NCBI GenBank assembly: GCA_902805735.1 | Contig: CADCTW010000222.1 | Span: forward strand, 1 to 33,808 | Reading direction: 5' to 3' | DNA: 33,808 nt | Origin: an uncultured Gemmatimonadota bacterium | GTDB lineage: Bacteria; Gemmatimonadota; Gemmatimonadetes; Longimicrobiales; Longimicrobiaceae | In this document: in pieces, positions 7,430-17,317 of the stretch | Layout: every line of letters begins with the position of its first letter | Numbering within the stretch: position 1 is the stretch's first letter | Program-made: the position numbers and the translations under genes | The notes under the pieces: generated by a model | Database searches by the model: none | What the model was told of the DNA's origin: nothing | The model's input: only the letters and a program-made list of their open reading frames with translations

Positions 7430-8341
7430 TTACTGGTACTGGATGTACAGCGGCTTCGGCTCCAGGCGCAGGAGGTCGCGCGGGGACATCAGCGGGTGGC
7501 CGGCTTTCGTGTCGTTCTTGTAGAACAGCTTGAAGCCCGTGTACTGCACCGGCTCGCGCACGATGAAAGCCTTGTACGAGTCGCGCTTGAGCTGCGGGGG
7601 GCCCCAGCCGTCCATGTCGATCACCACCTGCGTCTCGGGGCGCAGGCGGATGGAGGAAGAGCTGGTGACCATGGCGCGGGTGAAGCGGTGCACCACCACG
7701 ACTTTGGGGGGCAGGTTGTACTTGCGGACCAGGCCGGCCAGGTACTCGGTGGCGTAGTTGATGTCCGCGGCGCTCATGGTGCCGATGCGCGTGCCGGGGC
7801 GCGCGCCCGTCTTCATGGAGAACTCCGGGTCCAGGCCGAGGTGCACGTCGCGCTCGCGCAGGATCCACTCGAAGCGGGGGAGGATGTTGCGCAGGTTGTC
7901 GGTGCCGATCTGCAGGTCCACGAAGAAGACGCCGTCCACCTCCCGCGCCCACCCGTGCACCATGCGCACGGTGGAGTCGCGCACGATGGTGCGGTAGTGG
8001 CCCGACGTGCCGCGCTCCGCCTGCGCCACGGTGGCCACCAGGTGCAGGCAGGGCACGGCGGGGTGCGCCGGGTCGGCCTGGTTCCAGCGCGCCACCTCGC
8101 CGCGCAGGCGCCGCAGCATCTCGGGCTTGGGCACCTCGCCCAGGATGCCCATGCGGCGCGAGGCGGGGTTGCCGTAGTAGCACACGATGCGCTTGGAGGG
8201 GAGCAGCGCGCCGGGAAGCGCGCGCGGCCCTGCCACGGGCCACCCCATGCGCCGGGCGTAGTCCGCGTCTTCGCCCGCGCGCTGGGCGGCGGCGGGTGAG
8301 GCGAGCAGGGCGGCGAGGGCGGCGATCCGAATAGCCTTCAA
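7430..8341 (-). CDS. Secreted protein of unknown function
   Basis: A 303-residue protein with a clear signal peptide when started at the TTG at 8341: KAIRIAALAALLASPAAA, cleavage before Q. GGAG lies about 9 nt upstream. The nearest upstream ATG would bury the signal peptide behind ~22 residues, so TTG is preferred. The mature part has features suggesting an enzyme-like alpha/beta barrel (IVCYYGNPAS, GVFFVDLQIG, DVHLGLDPEFSM, PPKVVVVHRFT, QVVIDMDGWG), with alternating strands and acidic loop residues. I do not recognise the family; a glycoside-hydrolase-like barrel is a guess. It is monocistronic as far as can be seen, lying downstream of the GAF kinase. Confidence 0.85.
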   Translation of the reverse strand: MKAIRIAALAALLASPAAAQRAGEDADYARRMGWPVAGPRALPGALLPSKRIVCYYGNPASRRMGILGEVPKPEMLRRLRGEVARWNQADPAHPAVPCLHLVATVAQAERGTSGHYRTIVRDSTVRMVHGWAREVDGVFFVDLQIGTDNLRNILPRFEWILRERDVHLGLDPEFSMKTGARPGTRIGTMSAADINYATEYLAGLVRKYNLPPKVVVVHRFTRAMVTSSSSIRLRPETQVVIDMDGWGPPQLKRDSYKAFIVREPVQYTGFKLFYKNDTKAGHPLMSPRDLLRLEPKPLYIQYQ

Positions 8342-8399
8342 GTGCGTGTTCTCCAGGGTTCGGGGGCATTGGCGAGCCCAAGATATCACCCGGGGGGGC

Positions 8400-8413
8400 G
8401 GAGGCACAGAGAA
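8400..8413. repeat. Repeat A remnant
   Basis: A short GAGGCACAGAGAA fragment of family A, directly 3' of the histidine kinase stop codon at 8421. Confidence 0.5.
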
Positions 8414-8420
8414 GGCCGGG

Positions 8421-9902
8421 TCACCCGAGCGGGATCTTGACCCGGAACACGCTGCCGCGGCCGGGCTCGCTGGCCACGCGCACGTCGCCGCCCAGCATCC
8501 AGGCGAGGCGGCGGACGAGGGCCAGGCCCAGCCCGATGCCGGGGCCCCGCTCCGCCGAGCCCGGGTCGGCCTGCCAGAACGACTCGAAGGCCAGCTCCAG
8601 GTGCTCGGGGGCGATGCCGATTCCCGTGTCGGACACCTCGAAGAGGGCGTGGTCCCGCTCGGTGCGGAGAGCCAGGCGGATGCCGCCGAAGTCGGTGAAC
8701 TTGACGGCGTTGCCCAGCAGGTTGAAGAGGATCTGGCGCACCTTGTCGGGGTCCGTATGCGCCACGGTGGGGCCGGGCGCGACCTCCACCTCGAAGTCCA
8801 GCCCCTTCTGCCGCGCCAGCGGCTCGACCAGCGCGGCGCTTTCCCGCGCCACGGTGGCCAGGTCCACGCTCTCCGGCTGCACCGTGTCCCACCCGGCCTC
8901 CGCGCGGCGGAAGCCGAGGGACTCCTCCACCAGGCGGTCCAGGTGGCCCACGGCGGCCAGGATCCGCCCCACGTGCTCGCGCGCCGACGCGGGGATCGGC
9001 TCCGGGATCCCCTCCTGGAGGAGGTGCGCGAAGGCCATCACCGTCATCAGCGGCGTGCGGAACTCGTGCGAGATGGAGCCCACGAACTCGGAGCGGGCCC
9101 CGCGCGCCCGCTCCGCCTCGTCGCGAAGCTGCGCGTGCTCCACGGCCAGCGCCGCGCGGCGGGCCAGCTCCTCCGCCAGCACCACCTCGTCGCCCGCGAA
9201 GGGACGGCCGCCGCGGGTGCGGATGAAGGTGATGGCGCCCAGGAGCTGCCCGCGCGCCAGGAGCGGCACCACGAGCGCGGCGCGAAGCTGCAGCGCCTCG
9301 CGGGTGAGCGGCTCCGGCCCGATGCCGCGCAGGTACTCGGGGGTGACTTCGGCGACGTTCACCGTCTCGCCCGTGCGGAGCGCGAGGGCGATGGGGTGGT
9401 GGGGATGCTCGGCGTCCAGCGGCGCCGTGCCGAGCCCGGCCAGCGCCTCGCGCCCCGCGCCCACGGCGGCCGCGCGCCGCACCACGTGCGCGGGGTCCAC
9501 CAGGTGCACGCCGCACGCGTCCGCGAACCAGGCGACGGCGAGGCGCGCCAGGCGGTCCAGCGCGGCCTCGTACTCCAGCGACCCCGCGAGCACGGCCCCG
9601 GCGTCCACCAGCAGGCGTAAGGCGCGGCCGGCCCTGGCCTCGTCCGCCTCGGGGGGCTCGGCCGGGGGGGTGGGGGCGTAGGCGCGGGTGAGCCCCACCA
9701 GGTCGTCCACCACGAAATCCAGCAGCCGCTCGCGGTCGGGCGGGCTCATGCGCTGGCGGTGCTCCTCGTAGCGGCGCAGCTCGCGCCGGATGCGCTCGGC
9801 CAGCTCGCGCTCGTCGGCGGGCGCGCGCGGCGGCCCCTCCTCCAGCTGCTCGGAAAGGCGCGCCATCAGCCGGTTGATGCGCTCCCACAACGTCTCTTCC
9901 AT
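8421..9902 (-). CDS. GAF-domain sensor histidine kinase (second of two paralogues)
   Basis: A 493-residue soluble kinase with no membrane segment. A charged helical N-terminus (residues 1-80) is followed by a GAF domain (about 90-260, ending ALAVEHAQLRDEAERA), a HisKA dimer/phosphoacceptor helix with SEFVGSISHEFRTPL (H279), and a HATPase_c domain with N-box NLLGNAVKFT, G1 DTGIGI and G2 GPGIGLGLALV. It closely resembles the kinase at 12156-13613 in domain order and motif wording, so the two are probably duplicates. It lies downstream of the KaiC-like/response-regulator pair on the same strand, separated by a repeat block. The start at MEETLWERIN was chosen because further upstream the frame runs into repeat B. 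Confidence 0.93.
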   Translation of the reverse strand: MEETLWERINRLMARLSEQLEEGPPRAPADERELAERIRRELRRYEEHRQRMSPPDRERLLDFVVDDLVGLTRAYAPTPPAEPPEADEARAGRALRLLVDAGAVLAGSLEYEAALDRLARLAVAWFADACGVHLVDPAHVVRRAAAVGAGREALAGLGTAPLDAEHPHHPIALALRTGETVNVAEVTPEYLRGIGPEPLTREALQLRAALVVPLLARGQLLGAITFIRTRGGRPFAGDEVVLAEELARRAALAVEHAQLRDEAERARGARSEFVGSISHEFRTPLMTVMAFAHLLQEGIPEPIPASAREHVGRILAAVGHLDRLVEESLGFRRAEAGWDTVQPESVDLATVARESAALVEPLARQKGLDFEVEVAPGPTVAHTDPDKVRQILFNLLGNAVKFTDFGGIRLALRTERDHALFEVSDTGIGIAPEHLELAFESFWQADPGSAERGPGIGLGLALVRRLAWMLGGDVRVASEPGRGSVFRVKIPLG

Positions 9903-9964
9903 CGAGCTTCGGTTCGGGCGGTGGCACGGGTGAAGGGCGGCTCCGGCGCGATCGGCTTGCCGGG

Positions 9965-10088
9965 GCGAGTGAACTCGCGGCAACAACGGCACGAAGTCCG
10001 CCTGCGCGGACTGGCCCTTCAGCTCCGGCCGGAACCCTGCAGTCCCCGCAGGGGGACTTCGTGCAGTCGTTGCAGCGACTTCAGTCGC
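9965..10088. repeat. Repeat B, full imperfect palindrome
   Basis: The left part (from GCGAGTGAACTCGCGGCAAC) and the right part (to GCGACTTCAGTCGC) are imperfect reverse complements over about 48 bp. They share CACGAAGTCC and CCTGCG cores on either side of a central segment. The same element recurs at 18986-19107. With the partial copy at 10152 it fills most of the 370 bp gap between the response regulator and the second kinase. Confidence 0.85.
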
Positions 10089-10107
10089 CGCAACGCGCCG
10101 ACGGCAC

Positions 10108-10127
10108 GGGCGCGATGAATCGCGCCC
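10108..10127. repeat. Short perfect inverted repeat
   Basis: GGGCGCGAT and its exact complement are separated by 2 nt, placed between the two repeat B copies. There is no T-run, so it is not a standard terminator; it may be part of a separate small repeat family. Confidence 0.6.
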
Positions 10128-10151
10128 CTACCTCACGTCGCCCGGGTCATC

Positions 10152-10220
10152 CAGCTCCGGCCGGAACCCTGTAGTCCCCGCAGGGGGACTTCGTGCAGTC
10201 GTTGCAGCGACTTCAGTCGC
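10152..10220. repeat. Repeat B, right-half copy
   Basis: These 69 bp match 10020-10088 with a single difference (CTGTAGT versus CTGCAGT), a near-perfect direct duplication of the right half of the full element. The copy ends about 50 bp from the response regulator stop. Confidence 0.9.
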
Positions 10221-10272
10221 GGCGGCGCGCCGACGGCGCGGGCATGTCCTCCACCCCCGCGGGAGGCTTCGT

Positions 10273-10665
10273 TCAGCCGGCCGCGCCGTTGGTGGCGAGA
10301 TGCCCGCGCACGAAATCCGGGAGCGAGCGGATGCTGAAGGGCTTCTGCAGGAACCCGTCGGCGCCGGCGCCGCGCCAGTGCACGTCCCGCTCGTCGGCCG
10401 AGCTGAAGAGGATCACGGGGACACCGCCCAGCGCCTGGTCCATCTTGAGCACCTTGCAGGCGTCGCGCCCGTCCAGGTCCGGCATCATCACGTCCAGCAG
10501 GATCACGTCCGGCTTTTCCTTGCGCGCCAGCGAGATGGCCTCGGCGCCGCCGCGCGCCTGCACCACGGCGAAGCCGGCGTAGCCCAGCATCTCGGCCACG
10601 AGCGCGGTGATCGCCGGCTCGTCGTCGGCCACCAGGACGCGGGGGGACTGCATCTCGCCGCTCAT
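10273..10665 (-). CDS. Single-domain response regulator
   Basis: A 130-residue receiver with no output domain. The acidic pair (VADDEP), phosphoacceptor D58 (VILLDVMMP), the conserved Ser/Thr position (LFSSAD) and the lysine (FLQKPF) are all present, so it should accept phosphate. Its ATG overlaps the KaiC-like stop as ATGA, indicating translational coupling. The likely partners are the two GAF kinases in the cluster. Acting as a phosphate shuttle, or by protein contact with the KaiC-like ATPase, is inference from context. Confidence 0.95.
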   Translation of the reverse strand: MSGEMQSPRVLVADDEPAITALVAEMLGYAGFAVVQARGGAEAISLARKEKPDVILLDVMMPDLDGRDACKVLKMDQALGGVPVILFSSADERDVHWRGAGADGFLQKPFSIRSLPDFVRGHLATNGAAG

Positions 10666-12143
10666 CCCCCGTGCGCCTGGCCGGTCAGCGCGGTCTCCGC
10701 CTTGGAGAACGGCTTGCCCACGCTCAGCCCCTTCTCGGTGATGATGAACTCGCGCAGCGAATGGTCGTGCTTCCGGGCCCGCAGCTTGATGACGGCGATG
10801 AGGCGCCTCATCTCCCCGCGGTCCTCCACGTAGCGCATGTGCAGCGCGTTGTCCATGATGGCCGACAGCTCCACCATGGGCATCTCGAAGCTCCCCCCGG
10901 CGATGCGCTGCAGGTCGTGCATCACGATGGTGGTGACGCCGCGCTCGCGCAGCATGTTGGTGACCGCCGCCAGCACGAACAGCTCGCGCTCGCGGGGGAT
11001 GACGGCCTGGCGCAGGTCCTCCAGGGCGTCGATCACCACCCGCTGGATCCGGTGCTCCTCCACCAGCGCCAGGATGCGCTCGATCTCCTCGTCCGCCAGC
11101 AGCTCGGTGGGGGCGCGCCAGTAGACGTGGATCCTCCCGGCCTCGATCTCGCGGCGGACCGGGAGACCCGCCCCCTCTCCCTTGCGGATCAGGACCTCCG
11201 GCGTTTCGTGGTAGCCCACGAACAGCCCCGGCTCGCCCGCTTCCGCGCCCGCGGCGATGAACGCCAGCCCGGCCAGCGTCTTTCCCGAGCCGGGGGTGCC
11301 GATCACCAGTGTGGTGGTGTCGCGGTCCAGCCCGCCGCCCAGCATCTCCTCCAGCCCCGCGATCCCCCCGTCCACGCCTTCGCGCGTGCGCGATTCCGGC
11401 GCGGAGCCCGTGATCAGCCCCTCCATGTGCTCCGTGAGCGACTCCGTGCGGGGGTAGATGTGGATGCCGTCCGGGGTGATGCGGAAGGTGTGCCTGCCGC
11501 CGATGTGGGCGATGCCGCGCAGCTTGGCCACCGAGAACATCCGCACCTGGCGCAGGCGCACCTCCTCCACGCCCATCTCCAGGATGGCGTCCGCGATGGT
11601 GAAGGTGGGGTCCACCGATGTGCCGCCCTCCGGCGGATGGGCCAGGAGGAGCGTGGTCATCCCCGCGACCCCTGCCTGCGCCTCCATCTCGTGCATGAAC
11701 TGCTGGTACTCAAGCCGCCCCTCGGCCGAGACCTTGAGGGCGTGCACGCCGTCCAGGATGACCAGCGAGGGGCCGTGGTGCGCCACCAGCCGGCTCACCT
11801 CTTCCCGCGCCGCGGCCAGCCCGCCGCGCATCAGCGTGGGGTAGAGGCTGGCGTAGTAGAACGAGCCCGGCACGGAGCCGGGATCGAAGAAGGGAAAGGT
11901 GCGCGCCTGCGCGATCAGCGTCTGGTGCGTCTCCACCAGGGCCGTGAGGTAGAGCACCTTGCCGCCGCCGCGGATCACGGTGGCCCCGATCTGGTGGGCG
12001 AGGATGCTCTTGCCCATCCCCGGCCCACCCAGCACCACGTGCAGCCCTCCCTCCCGCAATCCGCCGTTCAGAAGCCGGTCCAGCCCCGGCACCCCCGTGG
12101 GCACCTGCGCCGGCTTCCCGGCCCGCGCCATCTCCTCGCTCAT
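10662..12143 (-). CDS. KaiC-like double RecA-domain ATPase
   Basis: A 493-residue protein with two KaiC domains, slightly shorter than cyanobacterial KaiC (~519). The CI-like half has Walker A GGPGMGKS (K45) and VILDGVHAL. The CII-like half has GTPGSGKT (K288), VVIDALEDL and the C-terminal signature RKHDHSLREFIITEKG. Catalytic Glu pairs are degenerate: CI reads V70-E71 and CII reads H312-E313 where KaiC has Glu-Glu. At the phosphorylation site, alignment of VELSAIMDN with KaiC keeps the S431 position but has Ala at T432. No kaiA or kaiB is nearby. It sits 12 bp after a GAF kinase with a strong GAAGGGA site and overlaps the response regulator, so it belongs to a kinase-coupled signalling unit rather than a canonical clock. 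Confidence 0.93.
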   Translation of the reverse strand: MSEEMARAGKPAQVPTGVPGLDRLLNGGLREGGLHVVLGGPGMGKSILAHQIGATVIRGGGKVLYLTALVETHQTLIAQARTFPFFDPGSVPGSFYYASLYPTLMRGGLAAAREEVSRLVAHHGPSLVILDGVHALKVSAEGRLEYQQFMHEMEAQAGVAGMTTLLLAHPPEGGTSVDPTFTIADAILEMGVEEVRLRQVRMFSVAKLRGIAHIGGRHTFRITPDGIHIYPRTESLTEHMEGLITGSAPESRTREGVDGGIAGLEEMLGGGLDRDTTTLVIGTPGSGKTLAGLAFIAAGAEAGEPGLFVGYHETPEVLIRKGEGAGLPVRREIEAGRIHVYWRAPTELLADEEIERILALVEEHRIQRVVIDALEDLRQAVIPRERELFVLAAVTNMLRERGVTTIVMHDLQRIAGGSFEMPMVELSAIMDNALHMRYVEDRGEMRRLIAVIKLRARKHDHSLREFIITEKGLSVGKPFSKAETALTGQAHGG

Positions 12144-12155
12144 TCCCTTCTCCCA

Positions 12156-13613
12156 TTATGAGGCGACAGGCGCCCGCTGGGGCCACCCGGCATTCAATTC
12201 CACCGCGAAAACGCTTCCCCGCCCCGGCTCGCTGCGGGCCCGGATCTCGCCGCCCAGGTTGCGCACCAGCCGCCGGGTGATCCCCAGTCCCAGCCCCGTG
12301 CCCGCCGTGCGCTTCATCCCCGGCCGGTCCGACTGCCAGAACGGCTCCCAGATCCGCTCCATCTCTTCCGCCGTGATCCCGCGCCCCGTGTCGCGCACCT
12401 CGAAGGTGACGCGGTCCCCCGCCACGCGCAGCGCCAGGCGCACCTCGCCGCTGGAGGTGAACTTGACGGCGTTGCCCAGGAGGTTGAAGAGCACCTGGCG
12501 CACCTTGTTGCCGTCCGTCTCCACCACGGCCTCGTCCGGCGCCTCCACCCGCAGCTCCAGCCCCTTCTGGCGCGCCAGCGGCTCCACGAGCGCCGCCGTG
12601 CCGCGGACCAGCGCCACCAGGTCGGTGGGCTCGACGGTGACCTCGTCGCGCTCCGCCTCGATGCGGGAGAGGGTGAGGACCTGCTCCACCAGGTGCGTGA
12701 GGTGCTGCGCGGCCGTGAGGATGCGCTCCGCGTGCCCCCGCGGCACCTCGCCGATGGGTTCGGGGATGCCGGACACCAGCAGCTCCGCGTACGCCAGCAC
12801 CGCCGTGAGCGGCGTGCGGAACTCGTGCGACATGGCGGCCAGGAACTCGGACTTCACCTCGCTGGCGCGATGTGCCTCGCGGTGCAGCCGCGCGTTCTCC
12901 ACGGCCAGCGCGGCGCGGTCCGCCAGCTTGCGGGCCAGCCACACCGCGTTGGGCGAGTAGCTCCCCGGCTCGTCCCACCCCAGGCTCAGCGCCCCCAGGG
13001 TGCGGCCCTGCGTGCGGAGCGGCACCACCATCAGCGAGCAGGGCGCCAGCACGCCCGTCCACGGCGCCGCGTCCTCCGGCGACAGCTCGGGGAGGAGCTC
13101 CGGGGTGCCGGTGCGGAGGGCGCGCGCCACGGGCGCGGAGAGCTCGCCGGGGGCCAGCGCGCGGGGCTCCAGCGACGCGCGGAGCACCTCTTCGCGCCGC
13201 GGGTCCCGGTGCGCCGCGGCCAGGCGGCGGACGCGGTGGTCGTCGTCCGCCAGGTACACGACGCACGAGTCCGCCACGCGCGGCACCGTGAGCCGCGCGA
13301 CGGACGCGAGCGTGGTCTCGTAGTCCAGCGAGCCGGCCAGGATCTCCCCCGCCTCGGCCAGGAACGCCTCCCGCTGCCGCGCCGCCTCCGCGTGCATGCG
13401 GGCAGACTGCTCTTCCAGCAGCCGGTGCGACGCGTTGCGCGCCCCCGCATCCGGCTCGCGCGCGGCCCGCAGGAGCGCCTCCTCCGCGCGCACGGCGGCC
13501 ACCGCCTCCCGCAGCTCGGCGAGGAGGGCCTCGGCTTCGGAACGGTCCCCGGGCGGAAGGAGGCTCACGCGCGCCTCCAGCCGCTCCACGCGCGCGCTTC
13601 CGGACTCGGTCAT
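12156..13613 (-). CDS. GAF-domain sensor histidine kinase (first of two paralogues)
   Basis: A 485-residue soluble kinase. An N-terminal coiled-coil-like Ala/Glu/Arg-rich stretch (about 1-90) precedes a GAF domain (about 100-245, ending ALAVENARLHREAHRA). HisKA follows with SEFLAAMSHEFRTPL (H263), then HATPase_c with NLLGNAVKFT, DTGRGI and GTGLGLGITRRLV. The start MTESGSARVERL was preferred to an upstream ATG at 13649, because the extra 12 residues look unstructured and the coiled coil begins here; this is not certain. It is the first gene of the kinase/KaiC-like/regulator unit. The signal sensed by the GAF domain is unknown; it has no transmembrane helix, so the signal is cytoplasmic. Confidence 0.92.
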   Translation of the reverse strand: MTESGSARVERLEARVSLLPPGDRSEAEALLAELREAVAAVRAEEALLRAAREPDAGARNASHRLLEEQSARMHAEAARQREAFLAEAGEILAGSLDYETTLASVARLTVPRVADSCVVYLADDDHRVRRLAAAHRDPRREEVLRASLEPRALAPGELSAPVARALRTGTPELLPELSPEDAAPWTGVLAPCSLMVVPLRTQGRTLGALSLGWDEPGSYSPNAVWLARKLADRAALAVENARLHREAHRASEVKSEFLAAMSHEFRTPLTAVLAYAELLVSGIPEPIGEVPRGHAERILTAAQHLTHLVEQVLTLSRIEAERDEVTVEPTDLVALVRGTAALVEPLARQKGLELRVEAPDEAVVETDGNKVRQVLFNLLGNAVKFTSSGEVRLALRVAGDRVTFEVRDTGRGITAEEMERIWEPFWQSDRPGMKRTAGTGLGLGITRRLVRNLGGEIRARSEPGRGSVFAVELNAGWPQRAPVAS

Positions 13614-13684
13614 CGGGTGGGCCTCGGCATGGTGCCAGGGGGCGCGCAAGAAGTGCTCCGGGTCCGGAACAGCGACCGAGTGGC

Positions 13685-13713
13685 CTCACACGGAGGCACA
13701 GAGACACGGAGAG
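13685..13713. repeat. Repeat A, single arm
   Basis: A left arm of family A with three base changes, about 10 bp beyond the alpha-glucosidase stop codon and upstream of the first GAF kinase. Confidence 0.8.
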
Positions 13714-13722
13714 CCGTTTTCG

Positions 13723-15306
<1,584 letters not shown>

Positions 15307-15541
15307 ATCCGTCCCCGAGTGCGTGAGAAATCGACCGCGCTCCCCGATGCGACAGACGTGCCGGGCGGTTGACCCGCTGCAACTAGGAGACGCGGAAAGA
15401 GCTCCGAGCCACGGCACGGGGCCCCTCCATGCTTCCCGACCGGTGGAGCTGCGGTGATACCGGGTCCGAACCGTGCTTAACCCCTAAACTGCGGTCGTAG
15501 GGCAATGTTCCTCTGGTGTGGAGTGGGAGGAGTTTTCTGGA

Positions 15542-16066
15542 TCACAGCCCTACGAGCCGTTGCACCCGGGCCATGCGCTCGTTCATCACCACGGCACGGG
15601 TGGCTGTGATCCCGAAGGTTCGCCGGAGAGCCATCATGGTACGGTCCAGTTTGTCCTGGATCGGCGGAAGCGACGCATCGGGTGCCGCTGGGATCACCAG
15701 CACGAACACCACAGACGCCTCTCCCAGGGACACTTCGCGCAGACTTACAGGCAGCTCGTCGCCGCCCGTGCCGTGGCGGTCCAACCGCGCGGCCAGGAGG
15801 AGGGTGAGGGCGTTCGCCATTTTCTCACGGATCGACGCGAAGTAGGCCTCGAACGCACCCCCGTTCTCCGCCCGCGGCACGGAGGACTTCGCCTCGACGA
15901 AAAGGATGGAAGTCGTCCCGCCGCTCGCTCGGGCTAAAATGAACTCCACCATCTTCACCCCCTCGCCCAGGCTTTTGCAGAGAGCGCTCTGCTCGACGTG
16001 GAAGCAGTCTGCCTCGGGGAAGGGCCCGAACTCCAGGCCGGATTCGGTGATCGTGACCGGGCTCAT
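15542..16066 (-). CDS. Putative PD-(D/E)XK-like partner of the AAA ATPase
   Basis: A 174-residue protein not assigned to a named family. It contains a PD-(D/E)XK-type core pattern: a strand with an acidic residue (KMVEFIL, E41) followed by a hydrophobic strand ending in E58-A59-K60 (SILFVEAKSS), then a helix (REKMANALTLLLAA). A second half with hydrophobic strands (SVVFVLVIPAA) and a Lys/Arg-rich helix closes the fold. Its ATG overlaps the ATPase stop as ATGA, so the pair is translationally coupled. The base composition is less GC-rich than the flanking sugar genes. Nuclease function is inferred from the motif and the partner; a non-catalytic member of this fold is possible. Confidence 0.75.
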   Translation of the reverse strand: MSPVTITESGLEFGPFPEADCFHVEQSALCKSLGEGVKMVEFILARASGGTTSILFVEAKSSVPRAENGGAFEAYFASIREKMANALTLLLAARLDRHGTGGDELPVSLREVSLGEASVVFVLVIPAAPDASLPPIQDKLDRTMMALRRTFGITATRAVVMNERMARVQRLVGL

Positions 16067-17079
16067 CCCAGCGCGAGCTCCAATTCCTGCTCGTACAGGC
16101 GGATGGACGCATCTACAATAGCGTTCTCGGGCATACCGTCCCGGAGGTTGGCTCTCGTGCGCCATCCTTCCTCACCATGAGCGGCAAGGGGGACGTTTAG
16201 CCGGTGCTCTTGGGCAATAAGGTACAGCTTCTTGATGACGAAGTACGAGTGCGTCGCGATGAAGAACTGGACGCCCGCCTGCGCCATCATCCTCAGGATC
16301 TCTAGAAAGCGGACAATGGCATCGGGGTGGAGCGCGGATTCCGGCTCGTCCACAAACACGATGGAACGTGGACTCAGGTACCGATTCCCAATCAGGATAT
16401 CCAGGATCGCGATCTTTTTGATTCCCTCCGCGGTGGTCTCAATTGGGTAGCGATACCGACCTCGCTCAAAGAACCATGCTTTCCGTTGCTCGTCGTACTC
16501 CACCCGCCCCTGGACAATGTCCTCGAGCCGCTTGCGAGACTCCGCGAATGCGGCGTACTGCTTGCCGCGGGTTCGGCTGAGCTGCAGCGCCCGGGCGAGG
16601 TCGACGTAGGTGTCATCGAAGCCGAACGAGCGGTCCTGGTCACGGCTCTTCAAAATCACGTCATGAAGGGAGAGCACCTCCTTGGCCGGCAGAAAGATGG
16701 AGTTCGCAGCTCTCCCAGGCACTGTGGAGCGGACGTTGGAAATGCTCCGGCTGGTGTCCTTGCCGAAGGTGTACGTGAACTCCCCCTCGTCCATCCTCAT
16801 CTCGAACGCGAGCGGTCCCGCGCCCCCCTTCTCTACGATATCGCCCAGCTTGCCAGACTGGAAGGTCCAGTAGAGGCGGTCAAAGAGCACCTCGTTCACT
16901 TCGCGGGGGTCATGTCCGCGCCCGGTCTCCTCTACGGTGCGTACAGCCGAGTAGAGGGCCTTGAGCAGGAACGACTTCCCGCTGCCGTTCTCGCCGATGA
17001 GCAGATTTATGTGACCGAGCTTCTCCCAGGCGAACTCGTGAATCGGCCCGTAGTGGCGCAGCGTGGCACTCTGGATCAT
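16063..17079 (-). CDS. AAA-family (OLD/RecF-like) ATPase
   Basis: A 338-residue ABC/RecF-type ATPase. The N-terminus MIQSATLRHYGPI leads to Walker A GENGSGKS (K35). The Walker B reads IVFVDEPESALHP (D244, E245), followed by the H-loop-like FFIATHSYF. No TOPRIM or other C-terminal domain follows, and the protein is shorter than OLD nucleases, so any nuclease activity would have to come from the downstream partner. The start MIQSATLRH is the usual N-terminus of this class; no good Shine-Dalgarno is seen. G/C is about 53% in the line 16381-16440 (32 of 60), clearly below the surroundings. The gene sits between two GH13 genes and looks like an insertion. Confidence 0.92.
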   Translation of the reverse strand: MIQSATLRHYGPIHEFAWEKLGHINLLIGENGSGKSFLLKALYSAVRTVEETGRGHDPREVNEVLFDRLYWTFQSGKLGDIVEKGGAGPLAFEMRMDEGEFTYTFGKDTSRSISNVRSTVPGRAANSIFLPAKEVLSLHDVILKSRDQDRSFGFDDTYVDLARALQLSRTRGKQYAAFAESRKRLEDIVQGRVEYDEQRKAWFFERGRYRYPIETTAEGIKKIAILDILIGNRYLSPRSIVFVDEPESALHPDAIVRFLEILRMMAQAGVQFFIATHSYFVIKKLYLIAQEHRLNVPLAAHGEEGWRTRANLRDGMPENAIVDASIRLYEQELELALG

Positions 17080-17317
17080 GGTAGGTCGGGGCGGGAGCGG
17101 GTGACGAGTTACGCGCAATCTGGCCCGCATTCCCGCCACGCGAAAGTGCGAACTTAGAATTTCCGTTTGAGCGATCGCCCAGCCGACAAGAACCCAGTAC
17201 CTGGCGTGGGTTCCAAGGACACAATGACATAGAAGCGAAGAGATGAACCAGTCCTCCTGCCTTTGCAACTGAGTGAGCCACTCAGTTCCCGGCACGCGAA
17301 CTGCGCGCCGCCACGGC

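Noticed and set aside
8342..8407. ATG start for the secreted protein at 8407
   Set aside because: It would put about 22 non-hydrophobic residues before the signal peptide; TTG at 8341 has a GGAG site and begins the signal peptide directly.
10662..12143. KaiC-like gene as evidence of a circadian clock
   Set aside because: No kaiA or kaiB is nearby, catalytic Glu pairs and T432 are altered, and the context is two-component signalling; a clock is not supported.
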